Translations under genes and position numbers: made by a program
In this document: positions 1 through 8,539 of the stretch, one piece after another
How the letters are laid out: every line of letters begins with the position of its first letter
How positions within the stretch are numbered: the first letter of the stretch is position 1
Assembly: GCA_964641895.1 (NCBI GenBank)
Contig: CAZXLA010000092.1
Location: forward strand, 1-13,635
Origin: UBA2421 sp964641895
GTDB lineage: Bacteria; Planctomycetota; Phycisphaerae; Tepidisphaerales; Tepidisphaeraceae
Length of the DNA: 13,635 nucleotides
Direction of reading: 5' to 3'
Notes under the pieces: generated by a model
What the model was told of the DNA's origin: nothing
Databases searched by the model: none
What the model saw: the letters and a program-made list of their open reading frames with translations, nothing else

Positions 1-1
1 C

Positions 2-40
2 GTGGCGGAGTTAATCGCGGAAGATTTTGAGGCAACGTAG
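2..40 (+). CDS. C-terminal end of an unidentified upstream gene (partial)
   Basis: Twelve sense codons followed by TAG at 38-40 read as a plausible acidic protein C-terminus (ending AEDFEAT). The gene begins outside the window, so its function cannot be read. The same orientation as the toxin-antitoxin pair that follows makes a real gene end here reasonable, but twelve open codons can also occur by chance. The stop lies about 70 bases before the antitoxin start. Confidence 0.35.
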   Translation: MAELIAEDFEAT

Positions 41-71
41 CACCGCCTTCACCTCCGTCAACGCGTATGGA

Positions 72-101
72 TTGCCAATGGAGGCTGCCGGGTGTTATCA
101 T
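72..101 (+). promoter_or_regulatory. Candidate sigma-70-type promoter for the toxin-antitoxin pair
   Basis: A TTGCCA box at 72-77 and a TATCAT box at 96-101 (five of six matches to TATAAT) are separated by 18 bases. The expected start of transcription is only 2-4 bases before the ATG at 111, and no spaced Shine-Dalgarno is visible upstream of that ATG, so the message could be nearly leaderless. This is a pattern match only. Confidence 0.35.
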
Positions 102-110
102 TTTGGAAAG

Positions 111-329
111 ATGATTGATTGGAGCACATGCACCGCCGTCGAACGATCACTAGAAAAAGTGAGCGGGGCGTGGTTATTCGTCGGTACGCGGGTTCCGGTT
201 CGATCGCTTTTTGAAAATCTGGAATCCGGCGCAACCGTTGATGACTTTCTGGAATGGTTCCCCGGCGTCGCCCGAACACAGGTGACGGCTGTTCTGGAAC
301 ACGCCGAACGCAGCCTCGTCGAGGCGTGA
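111..329 (+). CDS. DUF433 family antitoxin (VapB-like)
   Basis: The 72-residue product matches the DUF433 pattern throughout: an N-terminal strand, the segment KVSGAWLFVGTRVPVRSLFENL with the family's signature of a short loop followed by GTRVPV and a helix, then GATVDDFLEWFPGV and a C-terminal helix QVTAVLEHAERSL. DUF433 proteins are small DNA-binding antitoxins usually paired with a PIN-like toxin, and here a DUF5615 gene follows after four bases. It probably neutralises that toxin by binding it and represses the shared promoter. I chose the ATG at 111 because the family starts a few residues before the conserved core. An upstream in-frame start at 27 would add 28 residues that resemble nothing. 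No strong ribosome binding site is visible at 111. Family assignment is confident, while toxin neutralisation is inferred from pairing. Confidence 0.85.
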   Translation: MIDWSTCTAVERSLEKVSGAWLFVGTRVPVRSLFENLESGATVDDFLEWFPGVARTQVTAVLEHAERSLVEA

Positions 330-333
330 ACTC

Positions 334-651
334 ATGCTCATCCTCTTCGATCAAGGGACGACCGTACCGCTCCGAAAAAACTTGTCCGAACACGATGTGC
401 AAACCGCGGCCGAACGCGGGTGGTCAGCCTTAAGCAATGGCCAACTGTTGGCTGCGGCGGAATCGACGTTTGATCTTCTGATCACCACCGACCAGAGCCT
501 TAGCTACCAGCAGAATCTGAAGAATCGCCGCCTCGCTATTCTGTTCCTGACTACAACAAGCTGGCCGAGAATTCGCGCTGATGCCGATCGCATCCGGCAG
601 GCAGCGAATTCGATAACGGCCGGTGAGTATCGCGAGTTGACGATCATGTAA
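334..651 (+). CDS. DUF5615 family PIN-like toxin
   Basis: The 105-residue protein has the DUF5615 architecture: an N-terminal strand ending in an acidic residue (LILFDQ, Asp6), a HDV segment (residues 20-22), the GW...NGQLL helix (29-39), a strand FDLLITTDQSL with Asp47 and Asp53, and the following YQQNL and AILFL segments. These acidic residues are expected to form the metal site of a PIN-like ribonuclease fold. The first acidic segment is DQ rather than the commoner DEN or DENL. The gene lies four bases downstream of the DUF433 antitoxin in the usual antitoxin-first order, so the two are almost certainly cotranscribed. RNA cleavage is the expected activity of the fold but has to be taken from family knowledge. 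No downstream partner is coupled to it. Confidence 0.85.
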   Translation: MLILFDQGTTVPLRKNLSEHDVQTAAERGWSALSNGQLLAAAESTFDLLITTDQSLSYQQNLKNRRLAILFLTTTSWPRIRADADRIRQAANSITAGEYRELTIM

Positions 652-683
652 CGCTTGGAGTCGATCAAGCTTCGATTAAACCA

Positions 684-719
684 CCACACGATTGACGGAA
701 CGTGCGCTGATTCGTGTGG
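684..719. repeat. Small inverted repeat after the toxin gene
   Basis: CCACACGA at 684-691 and its exact reverse complement at 712-719 flank a 20-base loop. It begins 32 bases after the toxin stop codon, a typical terminator position, but no T-run follows, so intrinsic termination is doubtful. Confidence 0.35.
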
Positions 720-779
720 CAGGATCGAACAGCCATTGCATAAAACTTGTTCGAATATTGATCGCTGGAAATTTAGCTG

Positions 780-800
780 CCAGCCCCGCTTCGCGGCTGG
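780..800. repeat. Short GC-rich hairpin
   Basis: CCAGCC at 780-785 pairs with GGCTGG at 795-800, with two further possible pairs inside around a three-base loop. There is no T-run on either side. It may be a minimal repeat or a chance hairpin. Confidence 0.3.
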
Positions 801-887
801 TCGATTGTTCGCGTTGCTAACGGGACTGAGCGTCAAAGATTTCGGGTGACGACGATTTCAGGCGTAATTCGCCGTACTTTCGGCCCA

Positions 888-976
888 CACGCCGTGCTGT
901 GAGCTTTAGCGAACACGCGGGCTTCGGTCTGCGGCGCTCGAACCCGTGTGTTCGCTAAAGCTCACAACACGGCGTG
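888..976. repeat. Long imperfect palindrome (about 38-bp arms) downstream of hutH
   Basis: The arms are 888-926 and 939-976, joined by a 12-base spacer. Over the arms I count two mismatches and one single-base bulge, and the central 19 bases (898-916 against 948-966) are a perfect inverted match. It starts about 40 bases after the hutH stop on the minus strand, so it would form a strong hairpin at the 3' end of the hutH message. No T-run is present. Its size and palindromic form fit a dispersed intergenic repeat. Confidence 0.75.
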
Positions 977-1017
977 CAGGGCTTTACTCCGCACTCGGCG
1001 CTCAGACGTGTTGCGCG

Positions 1018-2883
1018 CTACACGGTTTGCAGCGGACGAAGAAGCCTGAATCCACCGATCGCGCTCGACGCCGCCGCCGCGAGTTTGCCATTGGCGACAA
1101 TCGTTCGCACCGCGCCAAGGTCGTCGGCCAGCACGCGGTCGCTCAGCAGCGTGGGGGTGACGGCGCGAATCGCGCGGTACGCCGCCGCCGGGCCGGCGCC
1201 GAGGTTGTTGGCAATGGTTTCGACGGCGTTTGGTTTTGTCGTCGCGGCTTCAAACTGAACCGCTTCGGCCTCGGCGATGGCGAGCTTGTCGGCGACGGCG
1301 CCGATCACGTTCTGCGTCGTCGTGGCGGTGTTGGGGGAAATCTCCATGCCCACCCGCCAATCGATCGCCTGCGCCGCCGCCAGTAGGTTGATCGCCAGCA
1401 CGGCCTGCGCGTTACCCACGATCGTCCGCAGCTTTCGCGCCGCAAAGGTGGCCATGGCGTTATGATCTTCACTGTTGCCGCTGGTAGGGATGGAATCGAC
1501 GCTGCTGGGATGCGCCAGCACCTTGTTCTCACTCACCATTCCCGCGGCGGTGTATTGGGTAAGCATCAGCCCGCTGTTCACCCCGCGGCGGCTGATGAGG
1601 TTGGGAGGAAGATTGCGGTTGTGGTGACGATCGAGCAACAGCTGCGTACGCCGCTCGGCAATGTTGCAAAGCTCTGCGACGGCGATCGCCATAAAATCCG
1701 CCGCGAGTGCCACCGGTTGCCCGTGGAAGTTGCCGGCGGAAAAGGCTCGGTCGTCGCCGAGATCATTTGCATCATCCCCGCGATCCATCCGACTCTGAAT
1801 ATCAAACGGCCGACGACCCAGCGTGGGGAAGAACAGCGGGTTGTCCGTCGCCGCGTTCATCTCGGCCAGCGCGACCATTTTGGCATACGCGATCGTGTCG
1901 CGCGTGGCCCCGTGAACCTGCGGCGAGCAGCGAATGCTGTACGCGTCCTGCAGGCTCTTGGCGCGATCGGCAAGATTACTCCCCTTCAACGCTGCGCGAA
2001 TGTTGGCAGCGCTGTCGCGCTGGCCGCGCAGGTTGCGAACATCGTGGATCGCTTCATCGAATGCGCGGGTTCGCCCGCAGACGGCTTCGAGCGTCATGGC
2101 GGTCGCCACATCGGCGGTGTTGGCGAGTTGCTCGGCGTCGAACACGCTCAGTGCGAGCATGGCGGCGCTGAACGTAGCACCGTTGGTCAGGCCGAGTCCT
2201 TCTTTGTAGCTTGGCGGAATGGGATCGGATCCAAGCGAGTTTTTAAGTTCCTTCGCTTCGTGCAGATTGCGCGTCGCGGGCGATCCGGGTAAACATTCGT
2301 TCGCGTCGTTGACCACATAAAACTTTCCATGACCGAGGAGCACGACGAACAAGTGCGCGAGTGGACACAGGTCGCCGCTCGACCCGACACTGCCGCGCGT
2401 CGGAACCAGCGGAACGATTCCACGGTTGATCATCGCGGCGATGCAGTTCACCAGTTCTTCGCGCACGCCGCTGTGGCCCTTGATGAGCGTGTTCAGCCGC
2501 AGCACCAGCGCCGCCCGCACCACGTCGGCGGGAAAGTAGTTGGCGGGGTCGGCAGCATGGGCATTATCGCCCGTGCCGGCGGCGTGGCTGATCAGGATAT
2601 TTTGCTGCAGCTTGACCAAGTCTTCCGGCGGGACGGGTTCGTTCTTGAACTCCCCAAACCCGGTTGTCACGCCGTATACGTGCATGTTGGGCGTGTTGGA
2701 ATCATTGAGCGCCGCGTGATACTCAGCGACGATCTGCTCGATCTGCCGCCGGCCGACGCGCACTTTTTCCATCGCCGCCGGGGCAATCGCCACCTTGAAT
2801 GCAGGATCGCGGGCCACGCGCGTCAGGTCTTCCACGTTGAGCGATTGACCATCGAGAATAACCGCGTTGGAGTTGGTTGGCAT
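1018..2883 (-). CDS. hutH: Histidine ammonia-lyase (histidase)
   Basis: This enzyme removes ammonia from L-histidine to give urocanate, the first step of histidine degradation in the cytoplasm. The 621-residue protein shows the family landmarks in order: YGVTTGFG with catalytic Tyr70, SHAAG (His100), the cofactor-forming segment GSVGSSGDLCPLAHL (triad 168-170), KEGL.LTNG, QDAYSIRCSPQVHG (residues 312-325), ATDNPLF, SAGNFHGQP, and the C-terminal SVDSIPTSGNSEDH block. The MIO cofactor triad reads Ser-Ser-Gly where most histidases have Ala-Ser-Gly. The protein is about 100 residues longer than the usual 510, with extra loops near residues 105-118 and 354-379. I chose the ATG at 2883. The frame stays open for 81 more codons, but these run through the palindrome upstream and have no family similarity. 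It diverges from hutU. Confidence 0.95.
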   Translation of the reverse strand: MPTNSNAVILDGQSLNVEDLTRVARDPAFKVAIAPAAMEKVRVGRRQIEQIVAEYHAALNDSNTPNMHVYGVTTGFGEFKNEPVPPEDLVKLQQNILISHAAGTGDNAHAADPANYFPADVVRAALVLRLNTLIKGHSGVREELVNCIAAMINRGIVPLVPTRGSVGSSGDLCPLAHLFVVLLGHGKFYVVNDANECLPGSPATRNLHEAKELKNSLGSDPIPPSYKEGLGLTNGATFSAAMLALSVFDAEQLANTADVATAMTLEAVCGRTRAFDEAIHDVRNLRGQRDSAANIRAALKGSNLADRAKSLQDAYSIRCSPQVHGATRDTIAYAKMVALAEMNAATDNPLFFPTLGRRPFDIQSRMDRGDDANDLGDDRAFSAGNFHGQPVALAADFMAIAVAELCNIAERRTQLLLDRHHNRNLPPNLISRRGVNSGLMLTQYTAAGMVSENKVLAHPSSVDSIPTSGNSEDHNAMATFAARKLRTIVGNAQAVLAINLLAAAQAIDWRVGMEISPNTATTTQNVIGAVADKLAIAEAEAVQFEAATTKPNAVETIANNLGAGPAAAYRAIRAVTPTLLSDRVLADDLGAVRTIVANGKLAAAASSAIGGFRLLRPLQTV

Positions 2884-3022
2884 TGGCTTGGGAATTGTGC
2901 CCGGCGCGATGGTAAGATGCCAGCGGTTACACTTTGTGATTCGGTGGCACAGACATTCCTGTCTGTGTCTCCGATATGAGTGTCGAACCGGAGACACAGA
3001 CAGGAATGTCTGTGCCACCAAC
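2884..3022. promoter_or_regulatory. Divergent hutH/hutU control region
   Basis: The 139 bases between the two divergent start codons must hold both promoters. More than half of it (2943-3019) is a perfect palindrome. I find no convincing -35/-10 pair for either gene and no Shine-Dalgarno before either start. A HutC-type or other operator is not recognisable, and no regulator gene is present in the window. Confidence 0.5.
2943..3019. repeat. Perfect 31-bp palindrome abutting the hutU start codon
   Basis: The arms 2943-2973 and 2989-3019 are exact reverse complements around a 15-base loop. Each arm is itself a hairpin: CACAGACA at 2948-2955 pairs with TGTCTGTG at 2960-2967 around a four-base loop, and the right arm is the mirror of this. 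The structure can therefore fold as one long stem or as two small hairpins. The right arm ends three bases before the hutU ATG. The arm unit occurs again inside hutU (3500-3529). Confidence 0.9.
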
Positions 3023-4717
<1,695 letters not shown>

Positions 4718-4718
4718 T

Positions 4719-4791
4719 CACCGCAGAGGCGCGGAGTTCGCAGCGGGAATTCTTGCAAGCCTGACTCTGCAACCTCCGCGCCTCTGCGGTG
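4719..4791. repeat. Inverted repeat between hutU and hutI (18-bp perfect arms)
   Basis: Arms 4719-4736 and 4774-4791 are exact reverse complements separated by 37 bases. The arm has the CACCGCAGAGGCGCGGAG form of a dispersed repeat that I recognise from many environmental bacterial genomes, usually as a facing pair in intergenic space. It starts one base after the hutU stop and ends 22 bases before the hutI start, so it fills the operon spacer. In RNA it would form a strong hairpin that could block or stabilise the hutU part of the message. Confidence 0.85.
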
Positions 4792-4813
4792 GACACTGCA
4801 AAGAGCGACAAAT

Positions 4814-6091
4814 ATGTTGATTCGCAATCTCGAAGGTATTTTCACGGGTGAAGGTTTTGTGCGGCGCGACGGTCGGCGGGTGCGAGAAGAAGATTGTTCG
4901 TTCGTTGCCGGACCGGTTGATATCGCAATCGACTGCACAGGCTCGATCCAGCAGATCGGAAGCAACCTGACCGCCGACGGCGCAGTGTTCGACGGCGCCG
5001 GTCTGATCGCCCTGCCCGGCTTCATCGACCCGCACACGCACGCCATCTTCGCCGGCCAGCGCAGCGGCGAATACTTCATGCGGTGGGCGGGCAAGACCTA
5101 TCTGCAGATCAGCGAGGCCGGCGGCGGCATTCACTCCACCGTCGCGACGACAACGGCGGCGACGGACGTCTCGCTCATCGAATCGCTTCAATCGCGCCTG
5201 CGCCACATGCTCCGGTGCGGCGCAACGGTAGTTGAGGTGAAGAGTGGCTATGCCAGTGATGCGCTGGGAGAGTGCAGACTGTTGCGGTTGATCCGCGAAG
5301 CCGCAAGCGGCGCTGGGCTTCCGGAAATTCGCCCATCGTTCCTCGGATTGCACGCACTGCCCAAGGGCCGCAACGAAGATGAGTTTGTCGATGAGATGAT
5401 TGCGGCCCTGCCAACAGTGGTGCGCGACGGGCTGGCCGCGCAGGTGGATTCGTTCCCGGAGAAAAGTTTCTTCACCCGCGAGAATGCGCTGCGATTCAGT
5501 GCCGCGGCGAAGCAACTGGGGTTGCCGTGCAAGGTGCACGCCGACGAGTTGTGCGATCTTGGATCGTCCGCCGCGTTCATTCGGGCCGGGGCGCTGTCGA
5601 TCGATCACCTGCAGCACATCAATGATGAAGCCGTGTCGCTGCTCGCCACACATTCCACCGTCGCGACGATGCTGCCGGCGACGAGCTTCTTTGTTGGCAT
5701 TCCCTACGCCAATGCAAGGCGGGTGATCGATGCCGGCGCGCGCGTCGCGCTCGCGACCGACTACAACCCCGGCACGGCGCCCGCGCTTGATCTGCAACTC
5801 ACCCACATGCTCGCCGCCGGCCAGATGAAGATGACGGCGGCGGAGATCCTGTGCGCCACCACGTTCAACGCCGCGGCGGCGCTGGGGCTGGAGACGACAC
5901 ATGGTGCAATTCTGCCCGGTCGCTTGGGGAATGTGCTTCTTTTCGACACGGCCGGCGGTGACGCGATGGACGCGTGGGAGCAGGTCATTCTGGCCCGCAC
6001 GCAACCGCGCACGGTGATCGTGCGCGGACGCAGGGTCCCCTCTCCCGGGGTACCGGGCGAGGGAGTGAATCTCAATCCCGCCCGGAGCTGA
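4814..6091 (+). CDS. hutI: Imidazolonepropionase
   Basis: This amidohydrolase opens the ring of 4-imidazolone-5-propionate to give N-formimino-L-glutamate, the third step of histidine degradation. The 425-residue protein has the metal-binding HTH pair (DPHTHAIFAG, His74 and His76), EVKSGY, VHADELCD with His242, SIDHLQH with His265, and ATDYNPGTAP with Asp316, all expected for HutI. The family normally ends shortly after a strand like VIVRGRRV. Here a 17-residue proline- and glycine-rich tail (from residue 409) follows, encoded by a repeat at 6036-6065. The ATG at 4814 is the first in-frame start and fits the family N-terminus, with only a weak purine stretch (AAGAGCGA) before it. The last 20 bases overlap the convergent gene at 6072-6824. 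Confidence 0.95.
   Translation: MLIRNLEGIFTGEGFVRRDGRRVREEDCSFVAGPVDIAIDCTGSIQQIGSNLTADGAVFDGAGLIALPGFIDPHTHAIFAGQRSGEYFMRWAGKTYLQISEAGGGIHSTVATTTAATDVSLIESLQSRLRHMLRCGATVVEVKSGYASDALGECRLLRLIREAASGAGLPEIRPSFLGLHALPKGRNEDEFVDEMIAALPTVVRDGLAAQVDSFPEKSFFTRENALRFSAAAKQLGLPCKVHADELCDLGSSAAFIRAGALSIDHLQHINDEAVSLLATHSTVATMLPATSFFVGIPYANARRVIDAGARVALATDYNPGTAPALDLQLTHMLAAGQMKMTAAEILCATTFNAAAALGLETTHGAILPGRLGNVLLFDTAGGDAMDAWEQVILARTQPRTVIVRGRRVPSPGVPGEGVNLNPARS
6036..6065. repeat. Palindromic repeat forming the 3' end of hutI
   Basis: CCCTCTCCCGG and CCGGGCGAGGG face each other around a short GGTA centre, with one pair mismatched or G-T. In the hutI frame it encodes PSPGVPGEG, a peptide I recognise as a frequent spurious or appended translation of a dispersed repeat. 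It lies just before the convergent gene end at 6072. Confidence 0.75.
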
Positions 6092-6824
6092 GCCGCTTCA
6101 TCGCTTCGCCCACGGCGCCTTTGAGCGGTTCGTCGCCGACGCTCATTTTCCCCGTTGCATCCAGCGTGATCGTATAAAGTCGATCCGATTTGAACGGGCC
6201 ATACACGCTCTTGCCGTTGGCGACCTTCACGCCCTTCTCAATCCGATAGTTCTCGTCGCCGGCTAAGCGCCAGAAGTTCGCCCACAGTTCCTGCTCGAAC
6301 GCGCTCACCTCCGGGCTGCTTGATCGATACAACTCCGGGATATTGCCCGGCGAATCGATGGGCTGGGCGTTCATCGGCTGCTGCGCACTTCCGTAGATTT
6401 TACTAAACAACAGAATGCTGTGCCCCCGGAGCGGGTCGTCCTTCTGGACGAAGTCGTTCTGAAACTCCACCACAAGCCCGTCCACATGCACGTGATCGCC
6501 GCGAACCGTGAACTGCCGCGGGGGAAGGGTGGAGCCGTCTTTGGCGTATTCGACGAACAGCAGGTTGCTCACCGGAATGCCCGCGGGGTCGGCGGATCGT
6601 TCGGTCACGAGAATTTCCGCCACGCGCTTCTCGGTCGTCAGCCGGGTGACCACCTGTTGCAACTGCTGCGTCTGTTTCTGCAGTTGCTCCTTCTCCTGCT
6701 CAAGCCGCACAATCTGCCGCTGCTCGGCGGTGTATTTGCGATACTGCCAAACGCCCAACGCGCTGGCGGTGAGCAGGAAAACGATGATGGAGAATTTGAG
6801 CGAAGCGCGCAGCATGAGATACAT
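6072..6824 (-). CDS. Membrane-anchored coiled-coil protein, unknown function
   Basis: I do not recognise this 250-residue protein. It has a short N-terminus, one hydrophobic helix at about residues 9-26 (LKFSIIVFLLTASALGVW), then a glutamine- and glutamate-rich heptad region at about 32-68 that should form a coiled coil, and a soluble remainder that includes a strand-rich middle (NLLFVEYAKDG, FTVRGDHVHVDGLVVEF) and a C-terminal domain. The topology suggests a cytoplasmic stub, one membrane helix and an external coiled coil and domain. It lies 108 bases downstream of the exported-protein gene 6933-8471 in the same direction and is probably cotranscribed with it. Two starts are possible, 6824 and 6815, and neither has a strong ribosome binding site. 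Its end overlaps hutI by 20 bases, tail to tail. Confidence 0.8.
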   Translation of the reverse strand: MYLMLRASLKFSIIVFLLTASALGVWQYRKYTAEQRQIVRLEQEKEQLQKQTQQLQQVVTRLTTEKRVAEILVTERSADPAGIPVSNLLFVEYAKDGSTLPPRQFTVRGDHVHVDGLVVEFQNDFVQKDDPLRGHSILLFSKIYGSAQQPMNAQPIDSPGNIPELYRSSSPEVSAFEQELWANFWRLAGDENYRIEKGVKVANGKSVYGPFKSDRLYTITLDATGKMSVGDEPLKGAVGEAMKRLSSGRD

Positions 6825-6913
6825 TTCTTATCGGCGCAAAGGCTCGAACTGCGTGAGGGGTCAGATTTGGGAGTTGAGGTGCGCGCGACCGGTTGCAGTC
6901 TTCGCGCCCGAAT

Positions 6914-6927
6914 CCTGAACCCTGAAC
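6914..6927. repeat. Two tandem copies of the heptamer CCTGAAC
   Basis: CCTGAAC is repeated exactly at 6914-6920 and 6921-6927, just after the stop of the 6933-8471 gene on the minus strand. A heptamer of this kind is known to me as a tandem repeat in planctomycete intergenic DNA. With only two copies it may be a remnant or chance. Confidence 0.4.
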
Positions 6928-6932
6928 CCGCC

Positions 6933-8471
6933 TCACTTCCCCGAAACCTCCGCCGGACGCGTGAGGTCGGCGTCTTTCCAGATTTTTTCCAGCGCCGGTT
7001 TATCGGTCGCTAGGATCAGAATCTTGCTGTCGTTGTTCAGTGAACCCAGATACGCCCCTTGCGGGCTTACATAATGTGTGGTGACCGTGCCCTCCACACC
7101 AATGCGGTCGGCAACAGGAATGGCGCGGAGGCGTTTGCCGTCCAGCGTCACGTATTGCTCGGCGCCGACATCGACATACCGCTTCATCACCTCCGCCTGA
7201 TCTCCGATCCAGGACGCGAACAGGTACGTCTTGGGTTCGTTCTGCGGCAACACACGCGGCAGCAGGTGGTTGAGCGCGCCGGGCAGATAGAATGGGGGAA
7301 GCTGGCGTTCGAGCGTTTGGCCGCGCATCGTTTTGCTGTTGCGTGTCACGGTCAACGTATACACCTCCTGCGCGCGAACCGGCGGTTGGTTGGCGTCGAC
7401 TTTACCGTCGGGCAGTGTTTCACCGACGGCCAGTTGTGGATCGATCACCCGGCGAATCTCCCGGTCGGCGGTGCCGAACTCGCCGAAGCTTTCTTTCGTG
7501 CCGTCCGCCTTTGTCACCAGACCCATGCTCGACCAAATTTCATTCTTGCGCTCGAAGGACATATACAGCCACGATTCGCTGTCGACCTGAACGCCCTTCT
7601 CCGGAAACGACCTTGAGCGCACGCCCACGCGAATGCCCCGGCCGTTGCCGCGCGCGTCGTCGGGCACGCCGTGCCTCGGGAGATCGTTGGCCACTTCTTC
7701 GACCACGTACGAGTAACCCACGTCTTTGCCGTCGCGAATCAGCCGCCACCATTGCTCTTTTGCCAGCGTGCCGCGCAGGCGTTCTTCGTTAAAGCTCAGC
7801 AGCACCGACCGCGTGCGATACAGCCGCTGATTCTGTTCTTCCTTGAGTCGCGATTGATCGATGATCTGCACGGTATCGATAATTTTGCCGAACAGCTCGA
7901 CCACCTTCATCGTTTCCGGATCCGCCTCCACCCCGCCCTGCCGCGGCGCGGGAGAGATGAACGTGAAGTTGTAATAAACCAAATCGGTGCCGCGGACCAG
8001 CGCCCGCTGCGTGAGCCGCGTATCTAAGCCGACCATCGATCGGACGACAATCATGCCCACTTCCACATCGCCGACGTTAATAAAATCCTGCCGCAGCACT
8101 TCCACGCCGGGCGTATCGACCTTGATCTGCTCCACCGTGTTTTCGAGCAGGCCGGGAACGGTTTTGTCCCCCTTATCGTTCAGGCCGGCGGTGAGACGCA
8201 TCGGCTTGCTGAGCGTGGCCCGGCTGACCGACATCGACCACTTTTTCTCGTCGTTCACATATTGTACAAGCTGGTCGCTGGCGCTTCGGCGCAACTCGCG
8301 ACAGCCCGCCGGACCGGTAAACGCAATGCCGGCCGCCTCGCTTTGGAACTTCGCGCCCAGTTCGTAGCGACTCGGCCCGGCCGGGAGCATCGGCGCATCG
8401 GCCGGCGCGGCCGGCTGGGCAAAGGCACACGTCGAAAAACAACATAACAAAGCGGCGGTTCTTAAGAGCAT
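6933..8471 (-). CDS. Exported protein of unknown function
   Basis: I do not recognise this 512-residue protein. It begins with a clear signal peptide: a basic start, a hydrophobic stretch to about residue 15, and an AFA-QP cleavage site near residue 18, so it should be exported. The mature part is mostly mixed strand and helix with no repeated motif, cysteine cluster or enzyme signature I can name. The region around residues 225-260 has an RGTLAKEQWWRLIRDGKDVGYSYV segment that might be a conserved core. I place the start at the ATG 8469-8471, because GAGGTGAT immediately upstream gives GAGG seven bases before it. The adjacent GTG at 8472-8474 would overlap that signal. It is followed 108 bases later by the coiled-coil membrane protein and preceded by a small membrane protein gene, suggesting a cell-envelope operon. 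Confidence 0.85.
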   Translation of the reverse strand: MLLRTAALLCCFSTCAFAQPAAPADAPMLPAGPSRYELGAKFQSEAAGIAFTGPAGCRELRRSASDQLVQYVNDEKKWSMSVSRATLSKPMRLTAGLNDKGDKTVPGLLENTVEQIKVDTPGVEVLRQDFINVGDVEVGMIVVRSMVGLDTRLTQRALVRGTDLVYYNFTFISPAPRQGGVEADPETMKVVELFGKIIDTVQIIDQSRLKEEQNQRLYRTRSVLLSFNEERLRGTLAKEQWWRLIRDGKDVGYSYVVEEVANDLPRHGVPDDARGNGRGIRVGVRSRSFPEKGVQVDSESWLYMSFERKNEIWSSMGLVTKADGTKESFGEFGTADREIRRVIDPQLAVGETLPDGKVDANQPPVRAQEVYTLTVTRNSKTMRGQTLERQLPPFYLPGALNHLLPRVLPQNEPKTYLFASWIGDQAEVMKRYVDVGAEQYVTLDGKRLRAIPVADRIGVEGTVTTHYVSPQGAYLGSLNNDSKILILATDKPALEKIWKDADLTRPAEVSGK

Positions 8472-8474
8472 CAC

Positions 8475-8482
8475 ATCACCTC
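8475..8482 (-). promoter_or_regulatory. Shine-Dalgarno of the exported protein gene
   Basis: The minus strand reads GAGGTGAT here, an extended match to the 16S rRNA tail. GAGG lies seven bases upstream of the ATG at 8471 but too close to the GTG at 8474, so it decides the start. Confidence 0.7.
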
Positions 8483-8539
8483 GGGTGTTTAACCTGGTTG
8501 TGTCGTTATGCGATCGAGACTGCGCGACACGCGGTCAAC

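Larger units (their letters stand above)
652..1017. other. Gene-free stretch with hairpins between the toxin gene and hutH
   Basis: This 366-base stretch lies between the end of the toxin gene and the end of hutH, which converge on it. An open frame of 64 codons from a TTG at 655 has no recognisable content and I do not regard it as a gene. The stretch contains an 8-bp inverted repeat (684-719), a short GC-rich hairpin (780-800) and a long imperfect palindrome (888-976). I see no tRNA or other RNA gene. Confidence 0.6.

Noticed and set aside
655..849. 64-codon frame starting with TTG after the toxin gene
   Set aside because: No ribosome binding site, unconvincing composition and overlap with hairpins.
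1462..2292. Long plus-strand open frame opposite hutH (also 946-1386 and 2329-2979)
   Set aside because: They lie antisense to a well-matched histidase, and their translations are arginine- and histidine-rich with no family similarity, which is typical of GC-rich antisense frames.
4718..6004. 428-codon minus-strand frame opposite hutI
   Set aside because: hutI matches its family over the full length on the other strand. The antisense product shows only low-complexity arginine-rich sequence.
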